Assembly: GCF_029867415.1 (NCBI RefSeq)
Contig: NC_081184.1
Coordinates: 106,997,692 to 107,061,691 of the forward strand
Length of the DNA stretch: 64,000 nucleotides
Reading direction: 5' to 3'
From: Vicia villosa
Lineage: Eukaryota > Streptophyta > Magnoliopsida > Fabales > Fabaceae
Made by a program: the position numbers and the translations under genes. The number at the start of each line of letters is the position of its first letter. Within the stretch, counting starts at the first letter, position 1. The notes below the pieces were generated by a model. That model saw only the letters and a program-made list of their open reading frames with translations. It ran no database searches and was not told where the DNA came from. Below, in pieces: positions 33,971 to 46,887 of this stretch.

Positions 33971-35335
33971 TTAGATGGACAGAGATGAAAGTATATTCAA
34001 AAGCGTACTTTTACCGTTATTATCCTCGCTGCAAGCATGCTTAATCACAGTTTCCCAGCTATCCAAATCAAAATCTACCTTCCTCTTCTCCATCTCTTCC
34101 AAAACAAAGCATCCACCATCAATATTCCCAGACTTCAACAGCCCAACAACCAAACAATTGAACGTTTCAGATTGCGGGCAATGTCTACTCGCCAACATCG
34201 CATTCAAAACATTCAGCCCCACCTCAAAATCTCCATTCCGACACAAACCATCAAGCATCATCCTATATGTAGCTGCATTTGGAAGACAACCGCCAATCTG
34301 CATCTCGATTAACACTTTATAAGCTTCCTCCGTCTTCCCTTCCTTGCAAAGATAATTTACAAATACATTATAAGTCACAACATCCGGCTTAAGCCGCCTC
34401 TTTCTCATCTCCCGAAGCAAAACCATCGCCTCATCAATCTTCCCTCTCTTCCCAAGATCATTCATCAAAACAGAAAAATTCACAACCTGAGGCTTACATC
34501 CACGATACGCCATATCAAACATAAGCTTCTTAGCCTCCTCGTACTTCCCCACACAACACAAACCTTCCATCAAAAGTGCGTACGTCACTCCATTCGCACG
34601 CTTCCCTTTCCGCCTCATATCCTCAACCAAAATCATAGCTTTATCCAAATCCCCCTTCCTAGACAAAAACCCAACAAAACTATTATAAGTAACAACACTC
34701 GGCTGCACTTTCCTCTCAAGCATTTCATCAAACACCTCACATGCTTTCTCCCATTCGCCTTTCCTCAACCAACCCTTTATCATAATATTAAACGTAACCG
34801 TATTCGGACGAAACCCCATTTCATAGGATCGATCAAAAGCATCATTAGCCTCATCAAACATACAACCATCAACTAAAACATTAAGAAGCGCATTCAACGA
34901 CTGCAATGTCCTCACACAATTGAACTCCTTCATGGAACGAAAGAGCTCAATGGCTTTCACTGGACCGTAGTGTTGAAACAGAGCAATGAAAAGGGTCTCA
35001 TTGCATTGAATATCGGTGTCTTTCATGTGTTGGAGTATGGTTTCAACGGCTTGGAAGTTTCTAGAACGAGCGAGTTTGTAGAGCAATGCGGCGTAGGAAG
35101 GGTAATAGTGTTTGTGACCGAGTTGGGTGTAGTGGTGGAAGAGAGATAAAGCTTCTTCTGAGGTTTGAATTTGTTTGATTTCGGTTATGAAAGGAATGTG
35201 TTTGCGGTTTCGGAGATTTGAAGTTGGGGTTTGGGTTTGGGTTTGAGTGTGGAATGAGGTTTGTGCATTGTTTTTAGCGTAAAGATAATGGCGTAAGAGA
35301 TTGTGATTAATTGATTTGGTTCTTCGATACATCAT
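33971..35335 (-). CDS. P-type pentatricopeptide repeat protein, 454 aa
   Basis: Intronless PPR gene, as usual in plants. Residues 77-435 hold about ten 35-residue PPR motifs with typical signatures: TVTFNIMIKGWLRKGEWEKA, VVTYNSFVGFLSRKGDLDKA, GVTYALLMEGLCCVGKYEEA, VVTYNVFVNYLCKEGKTEEA and AATYRMMLDGLCRNGDFEVG. There is no E, DYW or SMR domain, so it is P-class, expected to bind organellar RNA and affect its stability, splicing or translation. The N-terminus (MMYRRTKSINHNLLRHYLYA..) is basic, Ser/Thr-rich and acid-poor, which fits a mitochondrial transit peptide. Length and layout resemble Arabidopsis At1g07740 (from memory). The first two repeats are less regular. The RNA target is unknown. 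Confidence 0.92.
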   Translation of the reverse strand: MMYRRTKSINHNLLRHYLYAKNNAQTSFHTQTQTQTPTSNLRNRKHIPFITEIKQIQTSEEALSLFHHYTQLGHKHYYPSYAALLYKLARSRNFQAVETILQHMKDTDIQCNETLFIALFQHYGPVKAIELFRSMKEFNCVRTLQSLNALLNVLVDGCMFDEANDAFDRSYEMGFRPNTVTFNIMIKGWLRKGEWEKACEVFDEMLERKVQPSVVTYNSFVGFLSRKGDLDKAMILVEDMRRKGKRANGVTYALLMEGLCCVGKYEEAKKLMFDMAYRGCKPQVVNFSVLMNDLGKRGKIDEAMVLLREMRKRRLKPDVVTYNVFVNYLCKEGKTEEAYKVLIEMQIGGCLPNAATYRMMLDGLCRNGDFEVGLNVLNAMLASRHCPQSETFNCLVVGLLKSGNIDGGCFVLEEMEKRKVDFDLDSWETVIKHACSEDNNGKSTLLNILSSLSI

Positions 35336-35579
35336 TCAATCGGGCAGGGAGAAATCCTTATCAGTTTGTTTTTCAGTTCAAAAAATCGAAGATTTGAAGA
35401 AGGAAGGAGGCATTTACTAAAAAATCTAAGATTTGAAGAAGGATGGAGGTATTTGCTGATGTGGGATCTTCGTTGTTGTGTTGTAAAAGTATTTTTAAGA
35501 ATAAAAAAGATACATACCTCTCTCTATAGATTCTTGGCAATTTCATTTTTCATAGGATGAGTTTGTTGAGATATTAGAT

Positions 35580-36465
35580 ATGGTGGTTATGGATGCAGTT
35601 GCAGATATTATGTCGAATTTAAGACATGGTTTCTTGACTCTGGCTGATCGAATCACATGACTGGTCGAAAGGAGTGGTTAGTAGATTTCGACGAGTCGAA
35701 GAAGAGTAAGGTCAAACTTACTGATAATAGCTCGTTGCAAACAGAAGGTACTGACAACGTTGTTTTTCAAAGGAGCATTGGAGCAAAAGCCTTGATAAAA
35801 AATGTACTCTATGTACCTGGCTTGAAGTGCAATCTACTAAGTGTTGGACAGCTGGTCGAAAAAGGTTTCTCAATTGTCATGAAAGATGGAGCTTTAGAAT
35901 TGTTCGACACCAAGAACAATTTGGTCTTAAAATCTCCGTTGTTGAAGAATCAGACATAAGACTATGATTAGTTCGACAAAGGTACAATGCTTGAAAACAG
36001 TTATCGACCACAAGGATAGTTGGTTGTGGCATTTGAGGTTTTGCCATTTGAATTTTTAGGTCACTCAATCAACTGATTACTCAAGAGATGGTAAATGGTA
36101 TACTAAGTCTTGTGATGCCTAAGAAACTTTGTGAAGGTTGTTTAGTCAGAAAGTAATATAGAAATTCCTTCGTTTCGACTATGCCAATGCGATCATCCTA
36201 CATACTCGAAGTTGTACATTCAGATGTATGTGGACCGTTTAGAGAGCAAACTATTGGTGGAAACAAGTATTTTATTTCATTTGTTGATGATTTTAATCGA
36301 AAGCTCTGGATCTATGTGATCAAGAGGAAGGATGGAGTATTAAAAATCTTTAAGAGATTCAATATACTTGTCGAAAACCAAAGTGAGAAGAAGATTAAAA
36401 TTATGCGAATAGATGGAGGTGGTGAATACACATCCAAGATATTTGAAGAATTTTGTGTAGACTTA
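35580..36465 (+). pseudogene. Copia protease/pre-integrase/integrase relic
   Basis: Plus-strand frames read in copia order. The protease motif LDSG*SNHMTG at about 35635-35665 has a stop replacing the usual Cys after DSG. SIGAKALIKNVLYVPGLKCN and LLSVGQLVEKGFS follow. Next comes the integrase zinc-binding region (WLWHLRFCHLNF .. CEGCLVRKQ, broken). The first catalytic segments are VHSDVCGPF and YFISFVDDFNRKLWIY, with MRIDGGGEYTSKIFEEFC carrying the second aspartate. The reading stops near 36465 before the catalytic Glu. It is probably the left part of the element resumed at 53252. Confidence 0.88.
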
Positions 36466-36920
36466 TTTGTTTGGTGTTTTTTTATTGTTGATGATAAGTT
36501 CACATTCTAACAGTTAGACGTATGGTCGCTCGTAAGTCTTATGCACTATATGTTTGCGTAGACTGGAAATAACATGTCCTTTTTGAAAAGGTTTCAAAGG
36601 AGAAAGCCCAAAGGCAAAAAAAAGTTTGAATGTGTTAAGGTGTTTTGTTGGGGATTATAGTAAATGGCTCATAATGTAGGGGTACTTAGATATTTCTCCA
36701 CCTTAAGTTGTGAAATTATTTGTGTATTGAATCTTATTAAAGTCTATGAATGGAAAGAGAACAAGGTTAGGAATACCCCGCCTCACTCTTTTCCATTACT
36801 TAAGGCTTAATGACGCATGATTCACATCTCAATTATTAAGTGTTTTAGTATTTGATTAAGAAAAGATTTTAGTCTTTTAAAAGAAAAAGAATGCAATGCA
36901 AAAGAGAAAACAAAAATTAA
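36466..36920. other. Unassigned stretch between copia relic and LTR-like block
   Basis: No gene recognised. It begins where the integrase reading breaks and ends at TGTAAGACCC (36921), an LTR-like start. It may be retroelement sequence too decayed to name. Confidence 0.4.
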
Positions 36921-39900
36921 AGTGTAAGACCCATAATTTTAAAATAATTATAAGTATCAGGGTGTATGATTAATAAGGGAGTTAAAGATTTTTCTATCGT
37001 TAATCCAAATAATTATCCATAAACAACACGAAGTTATTGAGACCATGCCAGAGTACTACCAAAACTTTACTAAGATTGGCACAATGTTCAAATAATTTTT
37101 AAATATTTATGCAAAATATTCTTCATTTTTGTTAAAATTTAAATAGCAGTTTACAGGCTGATCGCTCGAAGCGATTCGATACTATGCGAAAAATTAGCGA
37201 GTGGAATATTTTGAAATTTGACCTGTACCAGACTATTTTATTAATTTATGTTAAGTGTAGATCGTGTTGGTAAGCTCATTTTATTTCTTTTCGATGCCAT
37301 TTACGATCATATTTTTACCTGTCAGAGCCTGTTTAATCGGGTATTTTTATTTATGAATTTGATCATTTTCAATCTATTTCATTAAACTTTGTATCGCATA
37401 GATCATTTTAACATATTCATTTCTATTTTTCGACCAAACACACGTTCCACTGTTATTTATTTCGGATACTTTTTCTATGTGTATATTCGGTTAAAAATGT
37501 GATCCTTTCCAAATCTATTGCATATGCCGACATCAATTAATAATATAAGGAAATTGGAAAATATATTTTTAAGTGGTAACTAAAATATCTTGATATTTTA
37601 CCTAAGTCATGATGAATTTTGTATGTGAGAGAGAGATCTAATGGTTGGAGAACAACCTTATCCCCAACACTATTTCATCCATCGGTAATGGATCAATGCT
37701 ATTGATTATAAGTACATATCATGAGAAAACCAAGATTCACAGCATCACACATTTTCCTCTCTCTGTCGCCAGAAACACATCATATCACTCTTTCACACCC
37801 TCTCTTCTCCTTTACATCATTTCTTCATTTTTTAAAGCTCACAAATTAAATTGGGTATGATTTCTTTTATTTCCATTTAGTAAATAATAATATAACTCTT
37901 GACATTTCACTTAATTATATCTTGTTATTTATGATTTTGCTTGAAAAATAGTAACTTAGAGTGTGAAGAAAATAATAATAAATTGATAAACTTGAGACTT
38001 ACCATTATTTTCTGGAAAAACAAAACCATTCATGAAATATGAATATTAAATTGGAAAGAGTTATGGAGAAGAAAAATTTCTTGAAATGTCATGTGTAAAA
38101 ACTTTTGATTTTAGAAATTAATTGTTGATTTATGGATGTGTGTGTTGAGGTGTACTTATGGTTAGCTAAAATAAGTTATGACAGAAGAAAAATTTTCTAA
38201 AGATGAAATATAATTGTATTTTCTAATACTTGCTTACTATGAAAAGAAAAGAAATATATGATTTATCTACTTTGTTTTAAAGATAATATATTTTATATAA
38301 ATTTGTTCTTTTTAGATGTACAAAATTACTATGGAATAATTTTTGTTTATAAAATAGAGAGAGCATATTTTGTTATGATTCCCGAAATATAATCTTGTTC
38401 ATTTTTAAATCAATATCACATTTGTTATGAATTTATTGTAATATAGAAAATAATACTTTTTAAGGACTTTTAAATTCAGAGTAATATCTTTAAATTAAAA
38501 TGGAAGGGGTATTTTCATATCATGATTGGTAAACTTATAATAACTCTTAAATTCTCGACTAACCTTGCATTTGAAGTACAAATAGTTATGGATAAATATA
38601 AGATATATTATAAAACTATGTTTATAATAAAACTATGTTTATAATTAAACTATGTATTAATGGTAAAATTTATTTTGTTTTGATCCTAAAGATATTTATG
38701 GAATAACTATTTTTGTCATGGATTTCATATATTCACCATCAGATTATCTTATTTAAAATTATCAGGTTTCTAAGAATCAAAAATTTGGAAGTTAATATAA
38801 TTTAATAAACTTGTCTTTATATTAATATTTTATTATTATTTTTAGAGAAAAATATTTTTATTTGAGAAGAATCTACTTTAATTTAGAAGGATCAATTCAT
38901 TAAAGTAATTTGACGAGTTACATTAATATAGGTTTGCAATTAGAATTATTATACACATCTCGGCTTAGAGTTATTCAAATAGTAAGGGAGAACTTATCCC
39001 TCTAGAATTATCAAGTATAGAAATTAGAATTGCCAATTTATTTTGTGAAGGAAAAAATTCTATGGTAAAACGTCAGGGGATTTAGGGTTCAATAGTACTC
39101 TATTTGAGAAAAGAAGCAATAATTTAAAAGCTCGCTACGGTAAGGACATTTTCTAATGATTATTATATGTGATTGAATGCATGTGTTGGTATGAATGATT
39201 GTGTGCCCAATTTGGGGTTTTGTGTTAATTGTGTGTCGATTGAGAATGCTTGATGTTTGTGTGCCCAATTATGAATATGTGTTTAAGCTATGATGCTAAG
39301 CGTGCGAATATACTTCCATATGATATAGAATAAATATATGAATTGACAATTGAGAAATGTTGATGATATAATTGCATATATATGCTCATGCATTTCATAG
39401 TACGTGTTAGCCAAGTGGGTCTGCACAGGGTGTGATTATCGAGAATTGATCCACCTTAATCCTGTAGGATTTATTGAATCGATGCTAATCAGGGATTAGT
39501 CATCATTGTGGGGATGGACCATATAAATTAGTAGAAGATGCCTACGAATCTCTGCGGAGAGAGGTTAAATTCTGGAATTCATGCATGTGAGGAACCCGGT
39601 TAAAGCGATCACACTTATATAGAGTCTGCATTAAGATATTTGTGCATTACTTTATGTGTTGAAATAAATACTATAACTGCTATATATCATGTTTTAATTG
39701 CATGTGTGTATTCTTTCATGTATGCTGTTTTTAGATTGTGACCCTTCTACTTCCTATATGTTGCGGGTTAACGCCCACCCAGACTATGGGAAAACACCCA
39801 ATGCCACCGCTGGAGATGGTGACATTGGATACATGGGATTTTATTGACAGAGACCGGCTTAGTGCTTGGAGTTTAGACCCGGCTTCAAGCACGTCATACT

Positions 39901-40732
39901 ATCATGGGCAAGTTATTATTACTACTTATCATGGCACTCTGCAGATACATCAGAGTATAGTCTGGCAGACGCCCCCTTTCCTTGTCTCCCTTCATGTGAT
40001 CTTAGGAGCACCATGGTATACTCTGATAGTCCCTCAGCCTGGGACGCATAAGAGTTCAGTAGGAAGTACAATAACATTCGGTGGTTTCAGAGCCACCACT
40101 CGGGAATGATTCAAGGTGGGTGGACCTTCGGTACCTGTGGAGACGTTGGAGGAGACGTTGTACAGAGCAGTGGCTTCTGCATGACTAGGATCTTTAGGGG
40201 GTCTAGAGGTACCTCACTTGGTATCTCCTCCTAGAGTCTCTTTAGGGGGATAGTTGTTACGAGATTCCACCTTCATTAGTCATGCTAACCATGTGGATCG
40301 ATTTAGTCACCGGTGAGTCAGGAGATGATTCTAGTACAAAGGTGTATGAGGTAACATCCCGGGAACGAGCCCCTTCTGATAGCTCTTGCCTAGTTTGTGG
40401 CCAACACCCATGTGTTTTCCCCCCTTGCGTTCTAGTTTTGATTGTACATGCTTACTCTGACATGCCTGCACTGACGTAGATGATGACTAGTCATAGTTTA
40501 TTTTGGTACCTTTTTTGTTATTGTACTTGATATTATTACACTTTTAGTGAGCAAATTTTGTTATGTTTTGGCTGCAGTATGCCCTAAGTCCATGACACAC
40601 ATATGTTTAGATGTCATGAACTAGGAGCTTTCTTTTGGGAATTATAATATTCAGGTGCATACACTTTTCTTCCTCGAGAAACACTACTGATGCATATAGT
40701 ATTTTTCAGTTTTAAAAACGGTTGTCCTACTT
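36921..40732 (+). mobile_element. Chromovirus-like LTR sequence, left arm of large inverted repeat
   Basis: Starts TGTAAGACCCATAATTTTA, a beginning typical of plant Ty3/gypsy chromovirus (Tekay-type) LTRs; this lineage call is from memory. From about 37235 it is mirrored, in reverse complement, by 40893-50775. The open frame at 39738-40109 (..DRDRLSAWSLDPASSTSYYHGQ..) is also mirrored in the other arm at 41624-41893. That reflects nucleotide similarity and no domain is recognised. No gag or pol coding is visible. Confidence 0.6.
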
Positions 40733-40840
40733 TTAAAATTATATGTTGTAGTTTCTTCGAATATGTTAGAGTCGGCTTCCCATTTAATTTAGCATACATC
40801 GTTGTTTTAAAAATACCCTATTTTTTAAAAACAAAGCCAA

Positions 40841-40841
<1 letters not shown>

Positions 40842-40893
<52 letters not shown>
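40842..40893. repeat. (GT)n(AT)n microsatellite at the palindrome centre
   Basis: About nine GT units are followed by about sixteen AT units, exactly where the right arm of the inverted repeat begins. This suggests the junction formed or decayed at this simple repeat. Confidence 0.9.
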
Positions 40894-40895
<2 letters not shown>

Positions 40896-42445
40896 TAGGA
40901 CAACCATTTTTAAAATTCAATAATATTATATGCATCAGTAGTGCTTCTCGAGGAAGCAAAGTGTATGTACCTGAATATTACAATTCCCAAAAGAAAGCTC
41001 TTAGTTCATGACATCTAAACATATGTGTGTCATGGACTTAGGGCATACTGCAGCCAAAACATAATAAAAGTTGCTTACTGAAAGTGTAATAATGTCAAGT
41101 ACAGTAACGCAAAAGGTACCAAAATAAACTATGACTAGTCATCATCTACGTCAGTGCAGTCAAGTCAGAGTAAGCCTTTACAATTAAACTGGAACGCTAG
41201 GGGGGACAAACACAGGGGTGCTCGCCACAAACTAAGCAAGAGATCTCAAAAGGAGATCGTGCCTGTGCCTGGGATGTCACCTCATACACCTCTGTACTAG
41301 AATCGTCTCCTGACTCACTAGTGACTAAATCAATCCACATAGTCGGATAATTAAGGGAGGTGGAATCAGGTAACAACTATCCCCCTAAAGAAACTCCAAA
41401 AGGAGATACCAAGTGAGGTACCTCTCTACCCCCTAAAGATCCTAGTCCTACAGCAGTCGCTGCTCTGTTCATCGTCTCCTCCAACGTCTCCACATGTACA
41501 GAAGGTCCACCCACCTTGAATCATCCTCGAGTGGTGGCTCTGAAACCACTGAATGGTACTGTACTTTCTACTAAACTCTTCTGCATCCCAGGCTGAAGGA
41601 CTACCGGAGTATTACCATGGTGCTCATAAGATCACATGAAGGGGAACATGGAAAGGGGGCGCCTGCCAGACTATACTCTGGTGTATCTGCAGAGTGCCAC
41701 GATAAGTAGTAATAACAACTTGCCCATGATAGTATGATGTGCTTGAAGCTGGGTCTAAACTCCAAGCACTAAGTCGGTCTCTGTCAATAAAATTCCATGT
41801 AGTCCATGTCACCATCTCCAGCGGTGGCATCGGGTACTCTCCCATAGTCTGGGTGGGCGTTAACCCGCAACATATAGGAAGTAGAAGGGTCACAATCTAA
41901 AAACAGCATACATGAAAGAATTCACACATGCAAGTAAAACATGATATATAACAGTTATAATATTTATTTCAACACATAAAGTAATGCACAAATATCTCAA
42001 CGTAGACTCTATATAAGTGTGATCGCCTTAACCGGGTTCCTCACATGCATGAATTCCAGAATTTAACTTCTTCGCAGAGATTCGTAGGCATCTTCTACTA
42101 ATTTATGTGGTCCATCCCCACAATTATGACTAATCCCTGATTAGCTTCGATTCAATAAATCTTGCAGGATTAAGGTGGATCAATTCTCGATAATCACACC
42201 CCGTGCAGACCCACTTGGCCAACACGTACTATGAGATGCATGAGCATATATATGCAATTGTATCATCAACATTTCTCAATTGTCAATTCATAAATTTATT
42301 CAAAATCATATGAAAGTGTATTCACACGGTTAGCATGATAGCATAAACACATATTCATAATTGAACACACAAACATCAAACATTCTCAATTGACACACAA
42401 TTATCACAAAACCCCCCAATTGGGCACACAATCATTCGTACCAGC

Positions 42446-45400
42446 TGTTGCACCCCAAAATTTGCCCTCTTTATTTGAGCTATAAGTTATGAAAGACGTT
42501 TATTTCGTCTCTCAAGAATCAAAGAAAAATAATAAAGAGTTTCTTATACGTGGTGGCTACAGTCATTAATGCAACTGAGATTCATTGAATTTCACGTCAA
42601 GATGTTCTTATGTGTCTCAACTCTTATCTTCTTCGAGGATTCTTTAGGGCGTGTTATGTTGGATTAAAGTGCAATGAAAATCATGGTATAAAAGATGAGA
42701 TTATGGGTCCATTTTATTCAAGGGATTCCTTAAAATCAAGTTAGTGTTCAAGATTAGTTGATTATAGTAAGGTCCTCAAACACAATTTGGGTTTGTAATG
42801 TCAAAAAAATCAGTGGAGGGATCATTCATAAGGATTACTTGGAGTATAAGGATTTCTTGGAGCGCAAGTTGCCAAAGTCGAAGGCATACATCGAATTCAT
42901 TCATTTCGAGATTTTTATTCAAAATACAAAGACAATATGATTGTTTAATTTCAAACATTTCTCACCATCTCTCAAAAGTCCCACAATTGCAATTTATAAA
43001 AGAAATTACAAAAATACTCAGAGGTCTTTTCATTACAGTCCAAATCCATTACAACAAAAAAGGGCTTATTGTTCTAATGCCCAAAGGCTTGCTGCATCAA
43101 AAGAAACCAAGCTGCAGAACCTCTAAACTGACCCTGCCATCTCGAACCAAAAGGGCCCCCCATTCATTCTCCAATTCAAGGATTGCTAACAGAAACTGAA
43201 AAAAAGAAATGGCATAACAGAGAGATTGAAGGAAAAAGTCTGTAACGGAAAGATGTAACAAACTCTTGAGCCAAGAAACTCTCTCTCTGAATTGACCATC
43301 TTCATCGGTCTTCATCTTCATTCATCCATTCTGGAATCGGTCATTCACTCCACAACAGAAACTCAGAAATTCAGAACCAAAACGCAACAAACTCTTGGAA
43401 CTCGGAAACACCGAATCTTCGCGTTCATCTTCTTCAATCTTCAATTTCACCATCTTTTTGAACCTTGGCTTCACTTCTTAAAACTCTCTCTGAATCCTCT
43501 TCTTTCATCTCCAATCTTCATCAACCATAGCCAAGAAAAAGCGTAACAGAAAACTGAAACTCACCATAACCGTTTCAAGCAATCATCATCTTCATCCTTC
43601 AATCTTAACCTTGAGGCTTCAATCTTCATTCATTCTGAATCCAAGAACTCGACACACAATAACTGCAACAATCTTCAATCATCAACACAATCAATAATCT
43701 TCATCAGAACTCATCATCGCACGATTCAATTACCACCAATAATCATTATCTTCCTCAGTTTCAGCGGAGCGAAATCAATAAAAATAAAGAGGCGCATCAA
43801 GAATTGAGAAGAAGAAAGACAACATTACCTGAGTTCTTAAAGCGATTCTGTGATTGTTTTTCGTCGTCGAGTTCAGAGGCACAACAACGACACCGCTCAT
43901 CATCGCACAATGACAATCCTGTAGAATCACCGAATAACGTCACAACGCGTCTGAATCTTCGATCTTCGCCATCGCAAAGATCATTTTCGGATTTCTTAAT
44001 CATGTGACAAGAGAGATTGAGAGACAGAAGAGAGATCGAGAGACAGAAGAGAATCGAGAGCGCCGATGTGAGAGAAGTTGAACGCAGAGAGATGAGAACG
44101 AAGAGCGGGAGAAACCGAGAGGAGAGAGCACGTTCGGAGCAGGTGACTTTCTCCGACGCCGATGCCACTCCACCGCCGTATCGTCCGATCGAGAGAAGTG
44201 GAAGAGAAGTCTGTCAATGGTCCCACTTCTAACCCTAATTCCTCTTCCAATTTGTTATTCTTTTAACTAAGTTGATTGATTAGTGTTAACATTGAATAAT
44301 AGAGATTAAACATGATTAATAGCAAGATAATTAGATTAGAGTAATAAAGATCTGATTGGGATTTGAATCCCTGGGCCTTCACCGTGATTGCTTGCTATAC
44401 ACCCCCTCTGGCCCAAACCATCACCATTTTTTTGGTGGATAAAAAATCTGTAACAAAAAACAATCTGTTGGGCTTAATCCCTTGGGCATATGCGCCCCAA
44501 TTTCTGTCTACACCACTGGTTCCAGCAATAAACTCCCCTGTGTTCATAGTTTTCTATCTTAGATTTGGTTTTTTTATCTAGTTTGTTCTCCATCATTTTT
44601 AGTATAACAATGACATAAAATCACAATAAACTTTGTTAGATTTAGGATTTAATCTTGATTTTGTTTTGTTAGATTTTAGAAGTTGATCAAATAGTTTGTT
44701 CCGGTAGCTTTTGGTTGAAATAAAATGTAATAAAAATCTCTTATGCTTGTTAGATGTTAACATGATAAAAATACAAAAACATGTGATCTCTTATTTTTGT
44801 TAGTTTTTAGATAGAAAATGCCATGAAAAATATTATGTTTGAATAGATTTTTGCTTGATAATAAAAATAATAAAAACATGTAATATCTTGCTTGTTAGAA
44901 TTTAATTGTTTTGTCACATAGTTTTGTTCTATTTCTTTGAGATAAAAATGTTACAAAAAAAAAAAACAATTTAATCTTGCTAGATTTTCTTTTAGAATTC
45001 ATTTAAAATTTAATTGCTAGTATTTTCTATGGTCGGTGCATGTTTCCTTGTTATTACTGATGCGTTTGCTGAGATGTGCGAGGTACTTCGAGAGAGCCTT
45101 CGATTGCTATGTATTCCACTTTATTTGTGGGACACGAATTCGCTTCCGGTGCGATTGATTTGCGTCGTGTTCCACTTTATTTGTGGGACACAAACCTATT
45201 TCCGATGCGGTTCACCCGATCTCTCATTCATTGAGATGTATATTCCTGTATTGTCTGGATTGTATTTCCTGCAGGTTGCTTGTGTGGTTGTGTTTTATAC
45301 GCACCATATAGCGGTTGTGATTTATTTTCACACCGCATCGCTTTGACGCTTATGCTGGACTCCTGGCTTTTGCTGGATGTTAGATTACGTGAAGTTTCTT

Positions 45401-46612
45401 ACTTCTGCTTGCGTTGCTAGCTCACTGCAGATTTGCTATCCGCTCGGTATCTCCTTGTCCCTTTTACCGCTTTCTCGCATCATCCTATAACATGAGAAGT
45501 AGGACCTAGACATGCATCTGGCCAAGTCCTCGAAAGAGGCTCTGTTTTTGTTGGTGTGTTTATATTTGTGCTTTGCGGCAGGGAGTCACGGTGTAATAAG
45601 TCCTATATGGCACTCCGTTAAGTCCTCATGGAAGGCACGCGGGAAGGGTTAGCAATCAACCCCCGCCTAGTCTCATCGAGTCTTTTCATTATGCGCACGC
45701 TTCGCGTCGCTTGCTTCTGAACCTACTCAAGATCTTGTTATCGAGTATGTCAGGAAAAGGGTTCATGTAGCCGGACCCCCGCCTTTCCTATAGCTCGCGT
45801 CGCTCGACGTTGATGCTCGGTGTACGCGCGCACCGTTTTCCTTTACGATCCGTGACGGCTTGGTTGCTGAGAGGGGTCCGCCCTCTTGTCTATGGCCCGA
45901 TCATTTTCACGAGGTCTAATGCTTGGTTGACTTGGGTTGAGCTGCTCCCCTTGGCTATGGCGGGACCGCTTTTCTACCACTCGGTCAGTACCGTTGGTTT
46001 GTTTGCTTTACGAGCGGATGCTCGTTTGTGTGCTCATTGTTTGCTTCCCTTTTCCCTCGTAGGTTGTTAGCTTAGCTTAGACTTGTACCCTTTGTATGAT
46101 AACATTAGGTAGCAAGCTTTCCCCCCTTAGCTTAGGTCTTCCTCATGCATTCTTTAAAACACAAACCACACTCTTTGATTTTCTTTTCTTAAGAGCTTGT
46201 TATTTCCGCTCCATTCCCAAGCATAAGTCTCCAAAGGTCGAGCAGCGGAGTGTGAATGTAACTCGTTCACCTAAAAAACACAAAACAAACAGAAATTAGT
46301 TAGCCGAGCTACGGTAGCTCTGATTCTGCAAAACAGATACGTAGGCAGCGGGGTAGGGCCCGTGCGAGCACAATCCTTATTTTCCCTACATTCTGCATTC
46401 ATTTTACACACCCATAGTTTTAGACACAGGCGTGGATACCATCGAGTACGATGGGCGCGAGGGGTGCTAACACCTTCCCCTCGCGTAACCGACTCCCTTA
46501 CCCTCTTCTCTGGTCGTGAGACCGTTGTTTTGTTTTGTGGTTTGCTGGCATTCCCTTCCTTTTCAGGATAAATATGTTAGTGGCGACTCTGTTAATTTTC
46601 GCGGTAGCGACA
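42446..46612 (+). mobile_element. Solo LTR, Ogre-like, 4.17 kb
   Basis: Starts TGTTGCACCCCAAAATTTGC and ends ..GCGGTAGCGACA. It is flanked by CCAGC (42441-42445) and CCAAC (46613-46617), a 5-bp target duplication with one mismatch. Joining the flanks recovers the order seen in the left inverted-repeat arm (GTACCA-ACACAT). No second LTR or pol coding lies inside. Its end block (ATCGAGTACGATGG, GGGGTGCTAACACCTTCCCC, GTGGCGACTCTGTTAA) is related to the Ogre-like LTRs at 5061-5301 and 12353-12593. Sequence from 43300 to 44250 is leader-like, and 45500-46100 is GC-richer than its surroundings. Confidence 0.78.
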
Positions 46613-46887
46613 CCAACACATATCCATTCAATCATATATAATTTCCTTAGAAAGTGCCCTTACCGTAGTTAGCTTTTCAATTATTGCTTCTTTTCTCAAA
46701 CTGAGTATTATTGAACCCTAAATCTCCTAATGTTTTATCATTAAATATTGAATTTTTTATTTCACAAATAAATTTGCAATTCTGATTTCTATACTTGATA
46801 ATTTTAGTGAGATAAGTTCTCCTTTACTAGCTGAATAACTCTATGCCCAAGCATGCGAATAATAATAACTCTAATTACAAATGTATA

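Noticed and set aside
35557..35580. TGTTGAGATATTAGATATGG resembling TATTAAGATATTAGATATAG at about 61516, possibly two LTR starts of the split copia
   Set aside because: Only about 20 bases match, and the left copy runs straight into gag/protease coding without the rest of an LTR; not enough to call a 5' LTR.
39738..40109. 123-residue open frame, mirrored at 41624-41893
   Set aside because: Presence in both arms is explained by the inverted repeat; no domain recognised and it lies in LTR-like sequence.
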